Below the pieces are notes generated by a model, which ran no database searches, had not been told where the DNA came from, and worked only from the letters and a program-made list of their open reading frames with translations. DNA of 31,050 nucleotides, from positions 1 through 31,050 of the forward strand of contig LWCA01000344.1 of the NCBI GenBank assembly GCA_001642005.1, in the 5' to 3' direction. The translations under genes and the position numbers were made by a program. This DNA is from Intoshia linei. Taxonomy: Eukaryota; Orthonectida; Rhopaluridae. Shown one piece after another: positions 10,680 to 21,017 of the stretch. Positions within the stretch are counted from its first letter, which is position 1, and every line of letters begins with the position of its first letter.

Positions 10680-10762
10680 TTAGGGGTGCAACGGCACCTT
10701 CTGTACCCCTTGAATCCGCCCTGCCCTGATAAATTTCGCGACCCACCGGTTGAAAACTACTG
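10680..10762. mobile_element. hAT-type element end
   Basis: ccaccggttgaaaactactg at 10743-10762 has the form of a hAT right terminus (the reverse strand reads CAGTAGTTTTCAACCGGTGG). Inside it lies a GC-richer block with cccttgaatccgccctgccc, a phrase style common near MITE ends. The opposite terminus was not located. Confidence 0.5.
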
Positions 10763-10959
10763 GGCTAATTCCTTGACGCAATAATTTTTAAAATAATAAT
10801 ATGTACTATTATTATAATATATCTCTTGTTTACTTTTATACATATTTTTGTATAAGACTTTTTAATATCTATTACAGAGTTTTTAGATGTTAATTATCCC
10901 AAAGCCTAGACGACTGCTATATTATTATTTCAAAAATCTCACATTTATCCCATCATTAA

Positions 10960-11476
10960 TAAAATTTAATAAAAAATACCATTTCAAGCCCTCAGGGAAA
11001 AATTGACTTTTACCGATATTTTTTTGAAAAAGCAGATTTTACGAAACATTATGAAATAAATCCACTTGATCAAACCACAAAATAAAAAATTCAATTTTAC
11101 CAACCCTTAAGCGAAAAATACCCTTTTTCCAATAGTTTTTTGAAAAACTTCTTATTCCAACTTCAATATTAACAAAACTTAAGGAAAATGTCATCTTTTT
11201 CCAATATTATTTTAAAAAATCTGATATTACTAAATCCTAAGCTTATGATCAACAACTTCCTAATCAAAAACCTAAAATAAAAAATAAAATTTTACCAACC
11301 TTCAATAAAAAAATCCTCTTTTTCCAATATTTTTTTAAAAAACACGATATTACTAAATCCTATGACGAAAAACCTTCATTTTTTCATCAATGTTTTATAT
11401 TTCATGTTTCCCTTAAGGTCCACAAAAATAAATATTTTGAAATGGGGCCGTACACTATTTGAACCAGGAACAACTG
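10960..11476. mobile_element. hAT-like element with degenerate internal repeats
   Basis: The right end gaaccaggaacaactg (11461-11476) resembles a hAT terminus. Its reverse strand (ttcaaatagtgtacggcccc) matches 23586-23610. 10960-11400 consists of diverged units containing tttttccaatatttttttaa, gatattactaaatcct and ttttaccaacc; the same phrases occur on the opposite strand at 23840-23940. The left end is not clear. Confidence 0.55.
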
Positions 11477-11754
11477 CATTACAACAATAAAAATATTTTT
11501 ATTCTACTTAACCTATATTTGCAGGTCATTTCATTTCATATAATTAATAAACAATCATTATTATCATCATTAATCAAGAAAAAAATAAAGTATATTAAGT
11601 ATATAAAGCTTTTAATTTGAACCGAAAAAGCTTTAGTATAATTATGATGCTAGTCATTTTAAGTTAAAATTTAACGGAATTTTTTTCCATTAATCGGTAA
11701 CTTAACGAGGAATTCCGTAAATTAAGAATTAGCCTGTAATTTACTATTTTACTG

Positions 11755-11828
11755 AAACCACTTTGGGGACCACCAAAATTTTCTGTAGACCTTTATTACC
11801 CCATCTGAGCCATGTTGCGAATCACCGG
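11755..11828. mobile_element. hAT-like element end next to the orphan gene
   Basis: ccactttggggaccaccaaa followed by gttgcgaatcaccgg has the layout of a hAT right end (compare gttgcgaaccactgg in typical elements). It abuts the 3' end of the minus-strand open frame at 11822, so the last residues of that frame may be element-derived. Confidence 0.4.
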
Positions 11829-12907
11829 TATGTATCATAAAATCTTGATATTGACATTATACAATGTACGTTCATTATGAACATAAATTTAATGTAAATA
11901 AATAATGAATTAAAAAAACCGTCTTTTTTAGGTAAATTCACGTTAGCCAGAAAAGTTCGATCATCCAAAGGATGAAATTTAAGTATATTATTATGCCTGT
12001 ATTCATTATAATAATCTGGATAATTTTCATCATTTTTGTGTTGCATAAGATTTAAAAAAGCGTCAGTGTATCTTGAAAGTTTATAAGAATTTCCAAACCC
12101 AAAAGCACCAAAGGTAAAACAAGTATCAATAAAACAAGTCGAAAACAATTGTCCAGAATTTGAAAGTAATTGCAATTGTATTTTTTGAGTAGGATGTTTG
12201 AATAACTTGGAAACTGGTATCGAATTTTGAGCATGAATTTCTAACCACCCATCTTTGTGTAAAGTTGCAATTTCTACAATAAAATCGGTAGAAAACTTTG
12301 ATTCTGATTCCAAGCTTGTTAAAGGTAAAAATTTATTAATATCAGAATTTTCTGTTTCCATTTTGTTATTAATTTGATTGTTCTGACTATTAATATCATT
12401 TGATTCACAATTTTCACTGAAACGGTTAATATTTCCATTGTATTTGGTCACATTTATGGGCCTTGCACAAGTTCTATTCTTGTCTAAAAATGGAGTAATG
12501 TCATTAAAACTAAAACTCTTGATATCGTTACACTTGACAAATTTAATGCTTCTTTTGACATTATCGTACAATGTACTATATTTAGCTTGTCCATTAAAAG
12601 TGAATATCAACAAAAAATTTGAACAAATTGAATTTTTTGACTCGTCCGAGACGGTTGAAATGTAATCATGAAATTTATTCTTCATTTTTTCTAAAAAGCC
12701 TGTATATGGTTTATTTGTCTTAATTTCAATTTTTTTTTTCCTTTCTATCATATCTAAAATGTGACATTTTCCTAAACTGTATTGATTATTTTGTGCATCG
12801 TTCATTTGTTTTTCTTGGAAAAAATTAATTTGTTTTAAATGAAATGTCATTAAAACCCATGTATTTTTCATGCAATTCCAGTCTTCTCTTGATGGTAAAC
12901 TATTCAT
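11822..12907 (-). CDS. Unrecognised protein, about 320-361 aa, mostly one exon
   Basis: The Met at 12907 opens a 361-codon frame with normal protein composition. It has an N-terminal part rich in Trp, Lys and Phe (WNCMKNTWVLMTFHLKQ), a charged middle, an Asn/Ser-rich linker around residues 160-200, and a more ordered C-terminal half (FIVEIATLHKDGWLEIH, then FSTCFIDTCFTFGAFGFGN). After LANVNLPKKDG, at about 11930, the sequence becomes hydrophobic and Ile/Phe-rich and runs into a hAT end, so I suspect a splice donor (gttttttt after GACG) and an unseen final exon. The C-terminal half vaguely resembles C2-type beta sandwiches, but I cannot name a family. No signal peptide; no clear membrane segment apart from the doubtful tail. 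Confidence 0.65.
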   Translation of the reverse strand: MNSLPSREDWNCMKNTWVLMTFHLKQINFFQEKQMNDAQNNQYSLGKCHILDMIERKKKIEIKTNKPYTGFLEKMKNKFHDYISTVSDESKNSICSNFLLIFTFNGQAKYSTLYDNVKRSIKFVKCNDIKSFSFNDITPFLDKNRTCARPINVTKYNGNINRFSENCESNDINSQNNQINNKMETENSDINKFLPLTSLESESKFSTDFIVEIATLHKDGWLEIHAQNSIPVSKLFKHPTQKIQLQLLSNSGQLFSTCFIDTCFTFGAFGFGNSYKLSRYTDAFLNLMQHKNDENYPDYYNEYRHNNILKFHPLDDRTFLANVNLPKKDGFFNSLFIYIKFMFIMNVHCIMSISRFYDTYR

Positions 12908-14316
12908 AATTTTATTTTAATTAACGCAATGAAAATGAAAATAAACTTGTAAAAATAAATACAACGCTCAATTAATTAATTATCTTATTTACATTTTTGA
13001 CGTGTGCCGTCAAAAATCTAGACTCAAAATACATATAGTTAAATTTTAGCACGCGAATTAAATTATTAATATTTATATTCATAATAGCATTTTATTGGAA
13101 TAAATGGGACCTATTTATTTGTCAAAATGCATTCTCGTTAATAAAAAAAGTGACAATACATTTAACCACAGGGTATTTACTGTTAATGAAACAGTATACA
13201 CTATATATCGTTAACCATGGATATTATCATTGTTTCTGACAAATCATGTTGACACTAATAACATCAACATTGTTACAAGTAGATGTATACTAGAAAAATA
13301 TGTTCAAGTAGTAATATCATTTGTTTAATTACAAACGGCGTTGACAAAGACATTCGATTACGTTCAGCCAGGATGTTAATTTCTTATTTATCAACATGTA
13401 ATTTGGCGCAAGCAACACAAGTCAACGACACTTGACCAATAATTAAACCGCGTAATTACATATTTTCACAAACATTCAATATAACGTTACATACGTACGA
13501 ATGAAAGATGTAAAAATAAAATTAATAAAAATATTTATTATATATAAATATTTAGTATATCCAATATGTCAATTGTATGTCAAATAATTATAATATACTA
13601 TATAATAAATAAAAAATTATAATTAACTAAAATTAAAAGTATCAAATGCCGCGGGCTGTAGTATGAGTCACAATTTGTGACAAACACTTTTATACGTCAA
13701 TAATTATCAAGTAACAGTTAAATTTAGAATAAAAAATAGTAGTCCCAATAAGTGGTTATGATTTCCCGGGAAATTTAAAAAAATTAAAAAATATATAATA
13801 AATCATAATAATCTTATAAAATACAGAAATTATTCAATGAATAAACGTAAATATAATGAAGGTTAAAAAAATTGCTCTTTTTTTCTTTAACCTATAAAAA
13901 GGTGTTTTCATTAAAAAACTTAGAATAATTTTGCATATTTAACAATTATAAACTGCTGGAAAATCTATGGGATACCTAAGAAATATTCGATTACTTTTTT
14001 GTTTGATGGATAAATGTGATGATTTTTATATGGGAAGATTAAATAAATATTTACACATCAGAACTTCTAACTACCAGACACATTTAATCAGTTCAATTTC
14101 TATAAAATTGAAAAACAAACTAAGTATCCATTTTTTTTGAAAAAAGCTGTCTTATAATTTATATTTGATATTTTTAAATTGATAAATAATATTGATTTTA
14201 ATACAAATAAATGTATATGTTTTAATATTGTATAGTAGTATCATCTTGATAAAAGCACTTGGAAAAAAATTAAATAAACCCGAAAAGGCACAAATTAATT
14301 ATCAACTAAACATCTA
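12908..14316. other. Intergenic AT-rich spacer
   Basis: No coding frame found on either strand. It begins with the upstream region of the minus-strand orphan gene at 12907. Nothing else recognised. Confidence 0.45.
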
Positions 14317-14658
14317 TATCATTTTTTCTCAACTGGGGTCGCGGCCGTTAGGGGTCGTGAAATTTCTCAGGGGGTCGCAAATTTTTATAAATTATTTGAT
14401 TGTTTAGTTTTATTTTTTGTGAGGCATATTCATTTGAACGAAATTAAAGAAGAATTCTTATTTTGTACTAAACTCTTTTCAAATAGAAAAACAATGGATA
14501 TTTATAAAAAAATTGATGACTTTTTTATTGAAAGAAATTTAAATTGGAACGATATATGCAGTGTTTCTACTGATGGTGCACCCGCTATGCTTAGGACAAA
14601 ATCTGGTTTTCAAATAAAAATAAAATTTCCTTCTGTTACTTTAGTTAATTTTAATTAA
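14317..14658 (+). pseudogene. hAT transposase remnant (ZBED5/FAM200-like) with element end
   Basis: A terminus-like block, ttctcaactggggtcgcggc, near 14327 and further ggggtcg phrases begin the remnant. It is followed at about 14430-14630 by protein sequence HLNEIKEEFLFCTKLF, IYKKIDDFFIERNLNW and STDGAPAMLRTKSGF. The TDGAPAM core is characteristic of the catalytic domain of ZBED5/FAM200-type hAT transposases. Only about 75 residues of a protein that normally exceeds 500 remain, directly attached to the 5' end, so this is an internally deleted, non-functional copy. Confidence 0.8.
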
Positions 14659-15133
14659 TTTACTTAATTTTAGTCAAAATAATAGATTAACAAAATTTTT
14701 ACCTCCGTTGTAAAAAGATGTTTATTATTATTTATTATTTATTATTTTCCGTATATAATTACATTCTAATATGTAAAATAAATAAATTATCTCATTTACA
14801 TTGTTAATTAAAAGTTTACACCTGATTAAATTAGTTAGCAGTATTAACTAACACATTAATCGGTATCCACAAAAGAAATGAATTTTTAAATGATAATTAA
14901 TGAGTAATATTATCCAAAACAACACATTGTTTATCAAGTGTTAAAAACGTAAAAATTTCAATCATTGTAAAATTTTTTGATATATACACTGTATATTATA
15001 CTGCTTAAATACAGTATTTTATCTACAATGCGCTAATCCTCCACATTGCAATACATTTTTTGGAAAATTTTATTCTAAATTATCATAACTGTAGTATAAT
15101 AAATATATATAATTATACTGTATTATTATTATC

Positions 15134-15196
15134 AGGGCAGTGAATAGCCAGCAGTAGGTTCAGGCCATATGGCCCCTAGCCCCTGTCTACGGCCCT
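15134..15196. repeat. Short GC-richer MITE-like insert
   Basis: A 63-base block starting agggcagtgaatag and ending ctacggccct has weakly inverted ends (AGGGCAGT and AGGGCCGT). Its reverse strand shares gacaggggctagg, ccatat and cctactgctgg with 20076-20284. Flanking sequence repeats attatactgtattat on both sides, possibly a target duplication or local simple sequence. Confidence 0.5.
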
Positions 15197-15882
15197 CATT
15201 ATTATACTGTATTATAAGTACATTGCAATTTACAAGTATAAAAAAATTAATGTTGTACAAAAAATTGGATTAATGGTTATTGTTTATCTAATTTGTTAAA
15301 TTCTGTACCATATAAAAATTTTAACACGTCCTAAAATTTGCGTACTAGAGAGAATAGTGTATTTTCCATTTTCTCATCAAAAATTTATCCTCGTTGGAAA
15401 TAATCAAAAAAAAATACATAATGTATGTGAATTAGGGCGGAAACAAACCTAACAAGCTCGATGTCACAGAAAATTAAAAATATATCCCCTTTTTTTTTGT
15501 AAATTAGTGATATGATTACTCAATTCTTCTCTATAATTAGTAATTACAGCCTTTTTAAAATATTAATAAAATAATATTGACATTGTGATAAATGAATATG
15601 AGAACATATACATTATATATCAAAGTTTATTTTAACAAATGTATAATATACATGTAGAAATCCAGACAACTACTTTATTTAACATTTCTAATGACCTTCA
15701 TATACACCTATTTATGAATTTTTTCGAAATTTAGATGTATTTTTAAAAAAAGTCTGGACGTGATGCAGAAAACTGATTTAACCGTCTTGTTCAAAATAAA
15801 AATCTTTTCCAGGTCTACTAAACGTAACTAATAAATTGAATTCTAATAAAGTTGTTTTTTTGTTGGACTGTGTCATTATTAT

Positions 15883-15904
15883 ATCTAGAATCTAGATTCT
15901 AGAT
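15883..15904. repeat. 22-base perfect palindrome
   Basis: ATCTAGAATCT followed directly by its reverse complement. It could extrude a small hairpin; no adjacent feature explains it. Confidence 0.85.
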
Positions 15905-17221
15905 CATTAGAAAGTTTTTATTACATAATTAGTTCTCATATTCTATTTTGGAAAAATGTAAAATTTTTATTATGCTAAATTATTTTTTTCATCCAACCCA
16001 CAAGTCAAATAGTTTGATTACAGCTGCTCTATCGCAATTTAAATTCTAAAATTTATCAAAAAAATAACACTAAATTCACAATAACTTGATATTGCATATA
16101 ATTAATATTATTTTAAATTACCTTATATTAAAACATTCCTTGCAATTCAATTTGACTCAAAATGAAAATTTTACAATTCTAAATTAAAAATTCAATAAAA
16201 TGAAATAATTATAATATTGCCTGTAATACATTAAAACGAAAATACCGCCAAATAAATTTTTATCAATATATTAATGTACAATATCACCTACAAAAATAAA
16301 TAATCACATAAAAGAGATAGTGTCCATGGTAAATTAAAATGACATTACCTGTCATCATTTTTTTAAATTAGCGTAATTAAAAAATTCATATATTCACTTT
16401 TTATTTCAAATGATAATAATTTTAAATTTTTGTTATGAATTTGTAAATTAATGCAAAATATTAAGGTATAATATAAATTTATAAATATAAATTCATTATC
16501 ATTTACTTTTTAGATTAAATTATAAAATTTACGTAATAATTTCATTTGCCGTAAATAATTTATTTTCTTTTACTTAAATTTGTTAATCTTTAGGGTTTAT
16601 TATATAGTTTATAGCATTCAACATGCACGTATCACGCATCAAACATGATGGATAAAATACACGAAAAAAAATTAGAAAAAAACAAAAAAGGATAAAATTG
16701 GATAAAAAGGTTAACATTTCAAATTAAAATGCATTACATTACAAATATTGGTAACGATTTCATGAAAATTTGAGTAATTATAAGTTAACAATCACAATTC
16801 ACTAATTTACAAGTCTTGAGCGAGATGTGCTAAAATGTATCCTAAATGAGTTAATATTTAGCCATTTTATTTATTAATTTAAGAAAAATCAACAAATTCT
16901 ATGCTTAAAGTCAAGTTACTTGATTTAAATGAACATTAATAATATAGGCGTGTCAATTATACACTAACTAACGAGACAATTAAAAATATGACAGTATCCA
17001 ATTCAAGTACATAACCGTATCGATATAACGCCTATTGTTTCATGCTTAAGTAGTTTAGGATAAAACCAAAACATGTTCATTTATTATTAATGTGAATTGA
17101 ATCTGGTTTATATTCAAAATATTAAAAAATTTGCAAAGTTTACAAATTCTATTCACGATTTATACATATAAAAAAAGTAATTTTACATTTTTAAAGATTT
17201 TATATATTCTAATAGATAAAT

Positions 17222-18135
17222 ATGGGATTTATAAGAAGTTTAAGTAAAATGAATACCAAAATAAAGGCACCAATGCAAAATTATAGAAAATCATTTATTA
17301 AATTACCGAAAATTGGAAATGATGCAAAAATTATGAATTTAAATGAAATGTCTGAAAATAAAGAAAATATATTTATTTCTACACCAAAACAATCAAATAG
17401 TAATTTTGATGGTATTGGTAGCGAAAAGTATATATTTCAAGAAAATAAAATGGTTAGATCTACTTCCAAAAAAATTTTGAAATCTATTAAACAAGTAATT
17501 AGAAAATTGTAGATATTTAGAGTTAAAATATATATTTTAAATTATGTTTTTGTATAATTAATTTTAAATACTTTTTTGGTTTTTTTTTTATTTGTTTATT
17601 AATTTAGAGAATGCGTCAAAAATCAAAAGACCGAAAAACAAAGACCCACAAAAATGGCGTTCAAAAACCATTAAAAATTAATAAATTAAAAAATAAAAGC
17701 CCTTTATCAATTGCACCGAAAATTAATATAGAAAAAAATATGTAATTATATTTTTTATTTTATTATTTACATTGTACAATGTTAATTGTGCATTTATTAT
17801 TTATTTTTTTTATTAATTGTCCAAATTAATGACACTGCAAAAATAAGTTGTAATATTTTCATTTTAGTGAATCAATGACCAATAATGAAATTAAACACGA
17901 ACTAAAAAATGTTACAGAAAAATTAAAACTCCTCAGTGAAAAAATTGACTGTGTTATTGAAAAGGAAGTTTTTTCAATTAGACAAAAATCTACACCAATG
18001 CATGACCATTTTAATTCAAACAAAAGTACTAGTATACCGAATTCTATTAAAAGACCAAATCGACCAGTTATGGGAATTGGTCTATATCCTCCTACTCCTC
18101 AATTACACATGTCCAAAAAATTGTTTCGAATTTAA
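17222..18135 (+). CDS. Unrecognised 224-aa basic protein, 3 exons, KEN-type motif
   Basis: Exons: 17222-17494, 17608-17741, 17868-18135; introns of 113 and 126 bases with gtaatt donors and atttag or ttttag acceptors; phases 0 and 2 are consistent and sum to 225 codons including TAA. Exon 1 can also be read alone to a TAG at 17512, but the conserved gtaatt and continuing frame favour splicing. The protein is Lys/Asn/Ser-rich and looks mostly disordered, with NKENIFISTPK at about residue 47 (a KEN-type degron core plus a TP site), a basic middle (KSKDRKTKTHKNG), a short coiled-coil-like helix (ELKNVTEKLKLLSEKID) and a Pro-rich end (RPVMGIGLYPPTPQ). This suggests a small cell-cycle or chromatin protein, but I recognise no family. 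Confidence 0.55.
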
Positions 18136-19199
18136 AATATTTATATTAATACATTGTTATTCTCATGTATGCTAATTTAACACGTTTGCGCATTTTTAAA
18201 CGATGGTACGTGAAATTGATTGAAAAAATTTTAATCTCCAAGAATCTGAAATTGCGTGATAAATGGATTTTCATTTATCAAATTGTAAGCGTTAATTTTA
18301 TAAAGTACTTGAATTGAGTCACATTTAAGTACATTTATGTGAAATCTTGATGCCATTAAATTGCAATGTAATTTGATATTTTTGTCAAATTGACCAGTTA
18401 ATCTTAAATGTCATCACTTTAAGTCTCTATTATCCGTAATTAGTCAATAAATCACTATAATTCGATTAATAATCATTAAGCAAAGATTGTATCGAATGGT
18501 TCATTTAAAAATTTTTTATTTTTGTTCTGTAATGTTTACGTTTACGTTAACTGTAACGTTACAAATTTATAAATTGTTGGTTTAATAGAGGTGGTTATTT
18601 ATTTGAGACCACTTGTAAATGTCACAAACTACTTTAAAATATTAATTATACTTGAAAAATTATTACCGAGACAAATACATGTATTTGAGATAAGGATAAT
18701 GATTGCGTTACTCATACGAGTTGCACATTGTATAATTTTTATAATTATTAATGTATTCGAGTTAATATTCTTTCACGTGCTAATCTAATATTTTTTGTAT
18801 ACATATGATAACGACTTTTAGTGTTTAGAGTACATGGTATTACAGTACTATGTTAATGATAGAATTAACTCTGTGGGAAAGTGAAAACTTTGTTTTTATC
18901 TTCTTTCATCTAATTGTAAACGGCGATACAGCTGATAAGAGTTTTAGTTCTATTTACAAAATATTAAATTAATTATTCATCAATGATCAAACAATTTTAA
19001 ATTATAATTATTCATTTCCTGTTTAAAACTTTTTAATTTGTTTCTTTATGCAAATAAGATTAAAACAAATTACAAATTAATAATTCACTATATGATGTTA
19101 TTATTATTGTATTTAAAATTTTATTGAAGAGTAATTGAAATTAACATTGCAGGAAAAACATACATTTTTATTGATATTATTGATTTTAAAACAATTTTG

Positions 19200-19860
19200 A
19201 ATTTTTTTTGAATTTTCTAAAGGCTTTTTGGATATACACTGACTTGTTTATTTATATTTAAATTGGATTTAAAAATAAGTAATTAAATAATCATGTACAA
19301 TTGTACATTGGGTTTTTGACCCTGAAAAACTCAATGTATGAAAATGTAACTTGCAGAAAAACATTAATCTGACAAAACTGTATTAAAAATTAAGTAAAAA
19401 GTGTTTTTTTAAAATTAAATTGATGATAATATTCATGATTTTAAAATCCGTATGAGACCGTATTTTTCGGAGTATAAGGCGCACCCTGTATAAAAAAACA
19501 ATTTACAACACAAAATTCACACATAAGGCGCATTGGTGGATAAGGCGCGAGAAATTTTATGAAGAGAAGTTTTAAAAAATTAAGAATCAAATGATACAAT
19601 ATATAGTTAGAAAAAAATTTCCCCTTGCAAAATTCTCATATAAGGCGCATTCCTAATTTTTCATGCAAAAGTGTGTGCCTTATACTCCGAAAAATACGGT
19701 ATTTTTTTTAAAATTCTCGAATTGGGCTTTTTGAACCGTAAGATGTAAGTTTGGGAAATTGAAATTTATTTTGCTAACACTCCGGAAAAAACTGTAATTA
19801 AAATGTGGACTTTATAAAATTCTAAAACTGGTAGTTATTGAAATAAATAGGAACACACAC
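19200..19860. repeat. Dispersed AT-rich repeat copy, interrupted by a MITE
   Basis: 19725-19850 matches 8220-8345 in inverted orientation, including ttttgctaacac and ctggtagtta phrases. 19300-19440 has the gggtttttgaccctgaaaa phrase of the family. The element at 19457-19700 splits this copy, so it inserted later. Confidence 0.6.
19457..19700. mobile_element. MITE with ACCGTATTTTTCGGAGTATA inverted ends
   Basis: The terminal inverted repeats are perfect over 20 bases (ACCGTATTTTTCGGAGTATA at 19457-19476, complement at 19681-19700), with further partial matching inward. The interior holds repeated ataaggcgc motifs (near 19484, 19526, 19541 and 19641). TA follows the right end; the left flank is not TA, so the likely TA target duplication is degraded. 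I have seen this kind of end in many animal genomes but do not assign it firmly to a superfamily. Confidence 0.85.
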
Positions 19861-19921
19861 AAACAAATATTGCATAGCATATGATATAAGTAAGAATATT
19901 CATGTATTATATGCCTACATT

Positions 19922-20310
19922 CAGAGCCGTCTTAAGCCACTGCGTGGAATATATGGTACAAAATTTGCGATATCCAGGAAAAATATCAAATTACCTACTC
20001 GTTGATAAATACCCAAAGGTTTGGAATGACTAATTTAGAAGAAGAGAAAAGGCATTTAAAACACATTTTAGTGGTGGACAGGGGCTAGGTACCATATTGC
20101 TAGGGCCTAATATTGTTAATTTATTAATAGGTAATGTTGGAAAATTTCTTAACTATGTAAAAATTACGATGACCAATGCGATTTCCAACTGTTATTTTAA
20201 ATTTTTAGGTAATATACGATCGATTAAACAATGTATAAACGTCCAAATTCTAAAAAAAATTATTATATGGGCCTACTGCTGGATCTCTACGGACCTGGTT
20301 GTCTGTATTG
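19922..20310. mobile_element. Degenerate element with CAGAGCCGTCTTAAG end
   Basis: It starts cagagccgtcttaagccact, a typical transposon-end phrase. It contains gtggacaggggctaggtacc and gggcctactgctggatc, both related to the insert at 15134-15196 on the other strand. No clean right terminus and no credible coding frame. Confidence 0.45.
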
Positions 20311-20614
20311 TTTAGATGTCTAAAAGACCTCTAAAAGGCATTTCAGGTACAAAATTATTATCAATAATATTTATTAATAGTAAATTCTGTTTTGCGAAAA
20401 TGTATAATGTTAAGGTAAAATTTAAAAAGCTTTTTTTGTAGATTTTACAGAAAAACAAAATTTTTTGAATTTGAAATTTATCTCAATTTCTGAAGCGAAA
20501 AAAACTGATGAGGAATTTTTGTTTTTTAAATTTTAAATCATATAATGGGTGACCAAAATCTATACAAAAATATATACAAATAAATTTTAATAATGGCATA
20601 AATAAAATACAAAT

Positions 20615-21017
20615 CAGTGATTTTCAACCGATGTGTATTAAATATATTAAATTAAAAAATGAATCGATAAAAAATTAATGTTTCTACTATGCTATTTCTA
20701 CTATTAATAACATTCACATATTGTTTTGGGATCTACAAAAAACGACTTTTCAAATTTGAACACTACATTAATGATTTGATAAAATAGAAGGTTAGTAGGA
20801 TTACACGTAAATTATAATAAGTTAACCCATCCAAATTTATTTATTGAAAAGTTTTAACAAAAGCGAACCTATTTGAGACCTCTTTTATTGACACTGAAAA
20901 TGCCTACATGTGTTTGAAACGCATTTTCGCGTATTCTATATAGAAAAAAATTAAGGAGCGGGGGAATATTTTTTATTTTATGTAGAAGCGCTGTGTGAAA
21001 AAGGTTAGGAATCACTG
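20615..21017. mobile_element. hAT-type MITE, 403 bases
   Basis: Ends CAGTGATTTTCAACC at the left and the complement of CAGTGATTCCTAACC at the right match at 13 of 15 bases. No exact 8-base duplication remains. No transposase. Confidence 0.7.

Larger units (their letters stand above)
14659..17221. other. Intergenic AT-rich spacer with minor repeats
   Basis: No gene seen. It contains the GC-richer insert at 15134-15196 and the palindrome at 15883-15904; otherwise featureless AT-rich sequence. Confidence 0.45.

Noticed and set aside
11822-12300. C-terminal half of the orphan as a PTEN/tensin-type C2 domain
   Set aside because: Only a loose resemblance (FSTCFIDT near the end of a beta-rich section). 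No catalytic phosphatase domain and no confident alignment by eye.
12438-12665. Plus-strand open frame opposite the orphan gene
   Set aside because: Leu-rich shadow of the minus-strand coding frame at 11822-12907.
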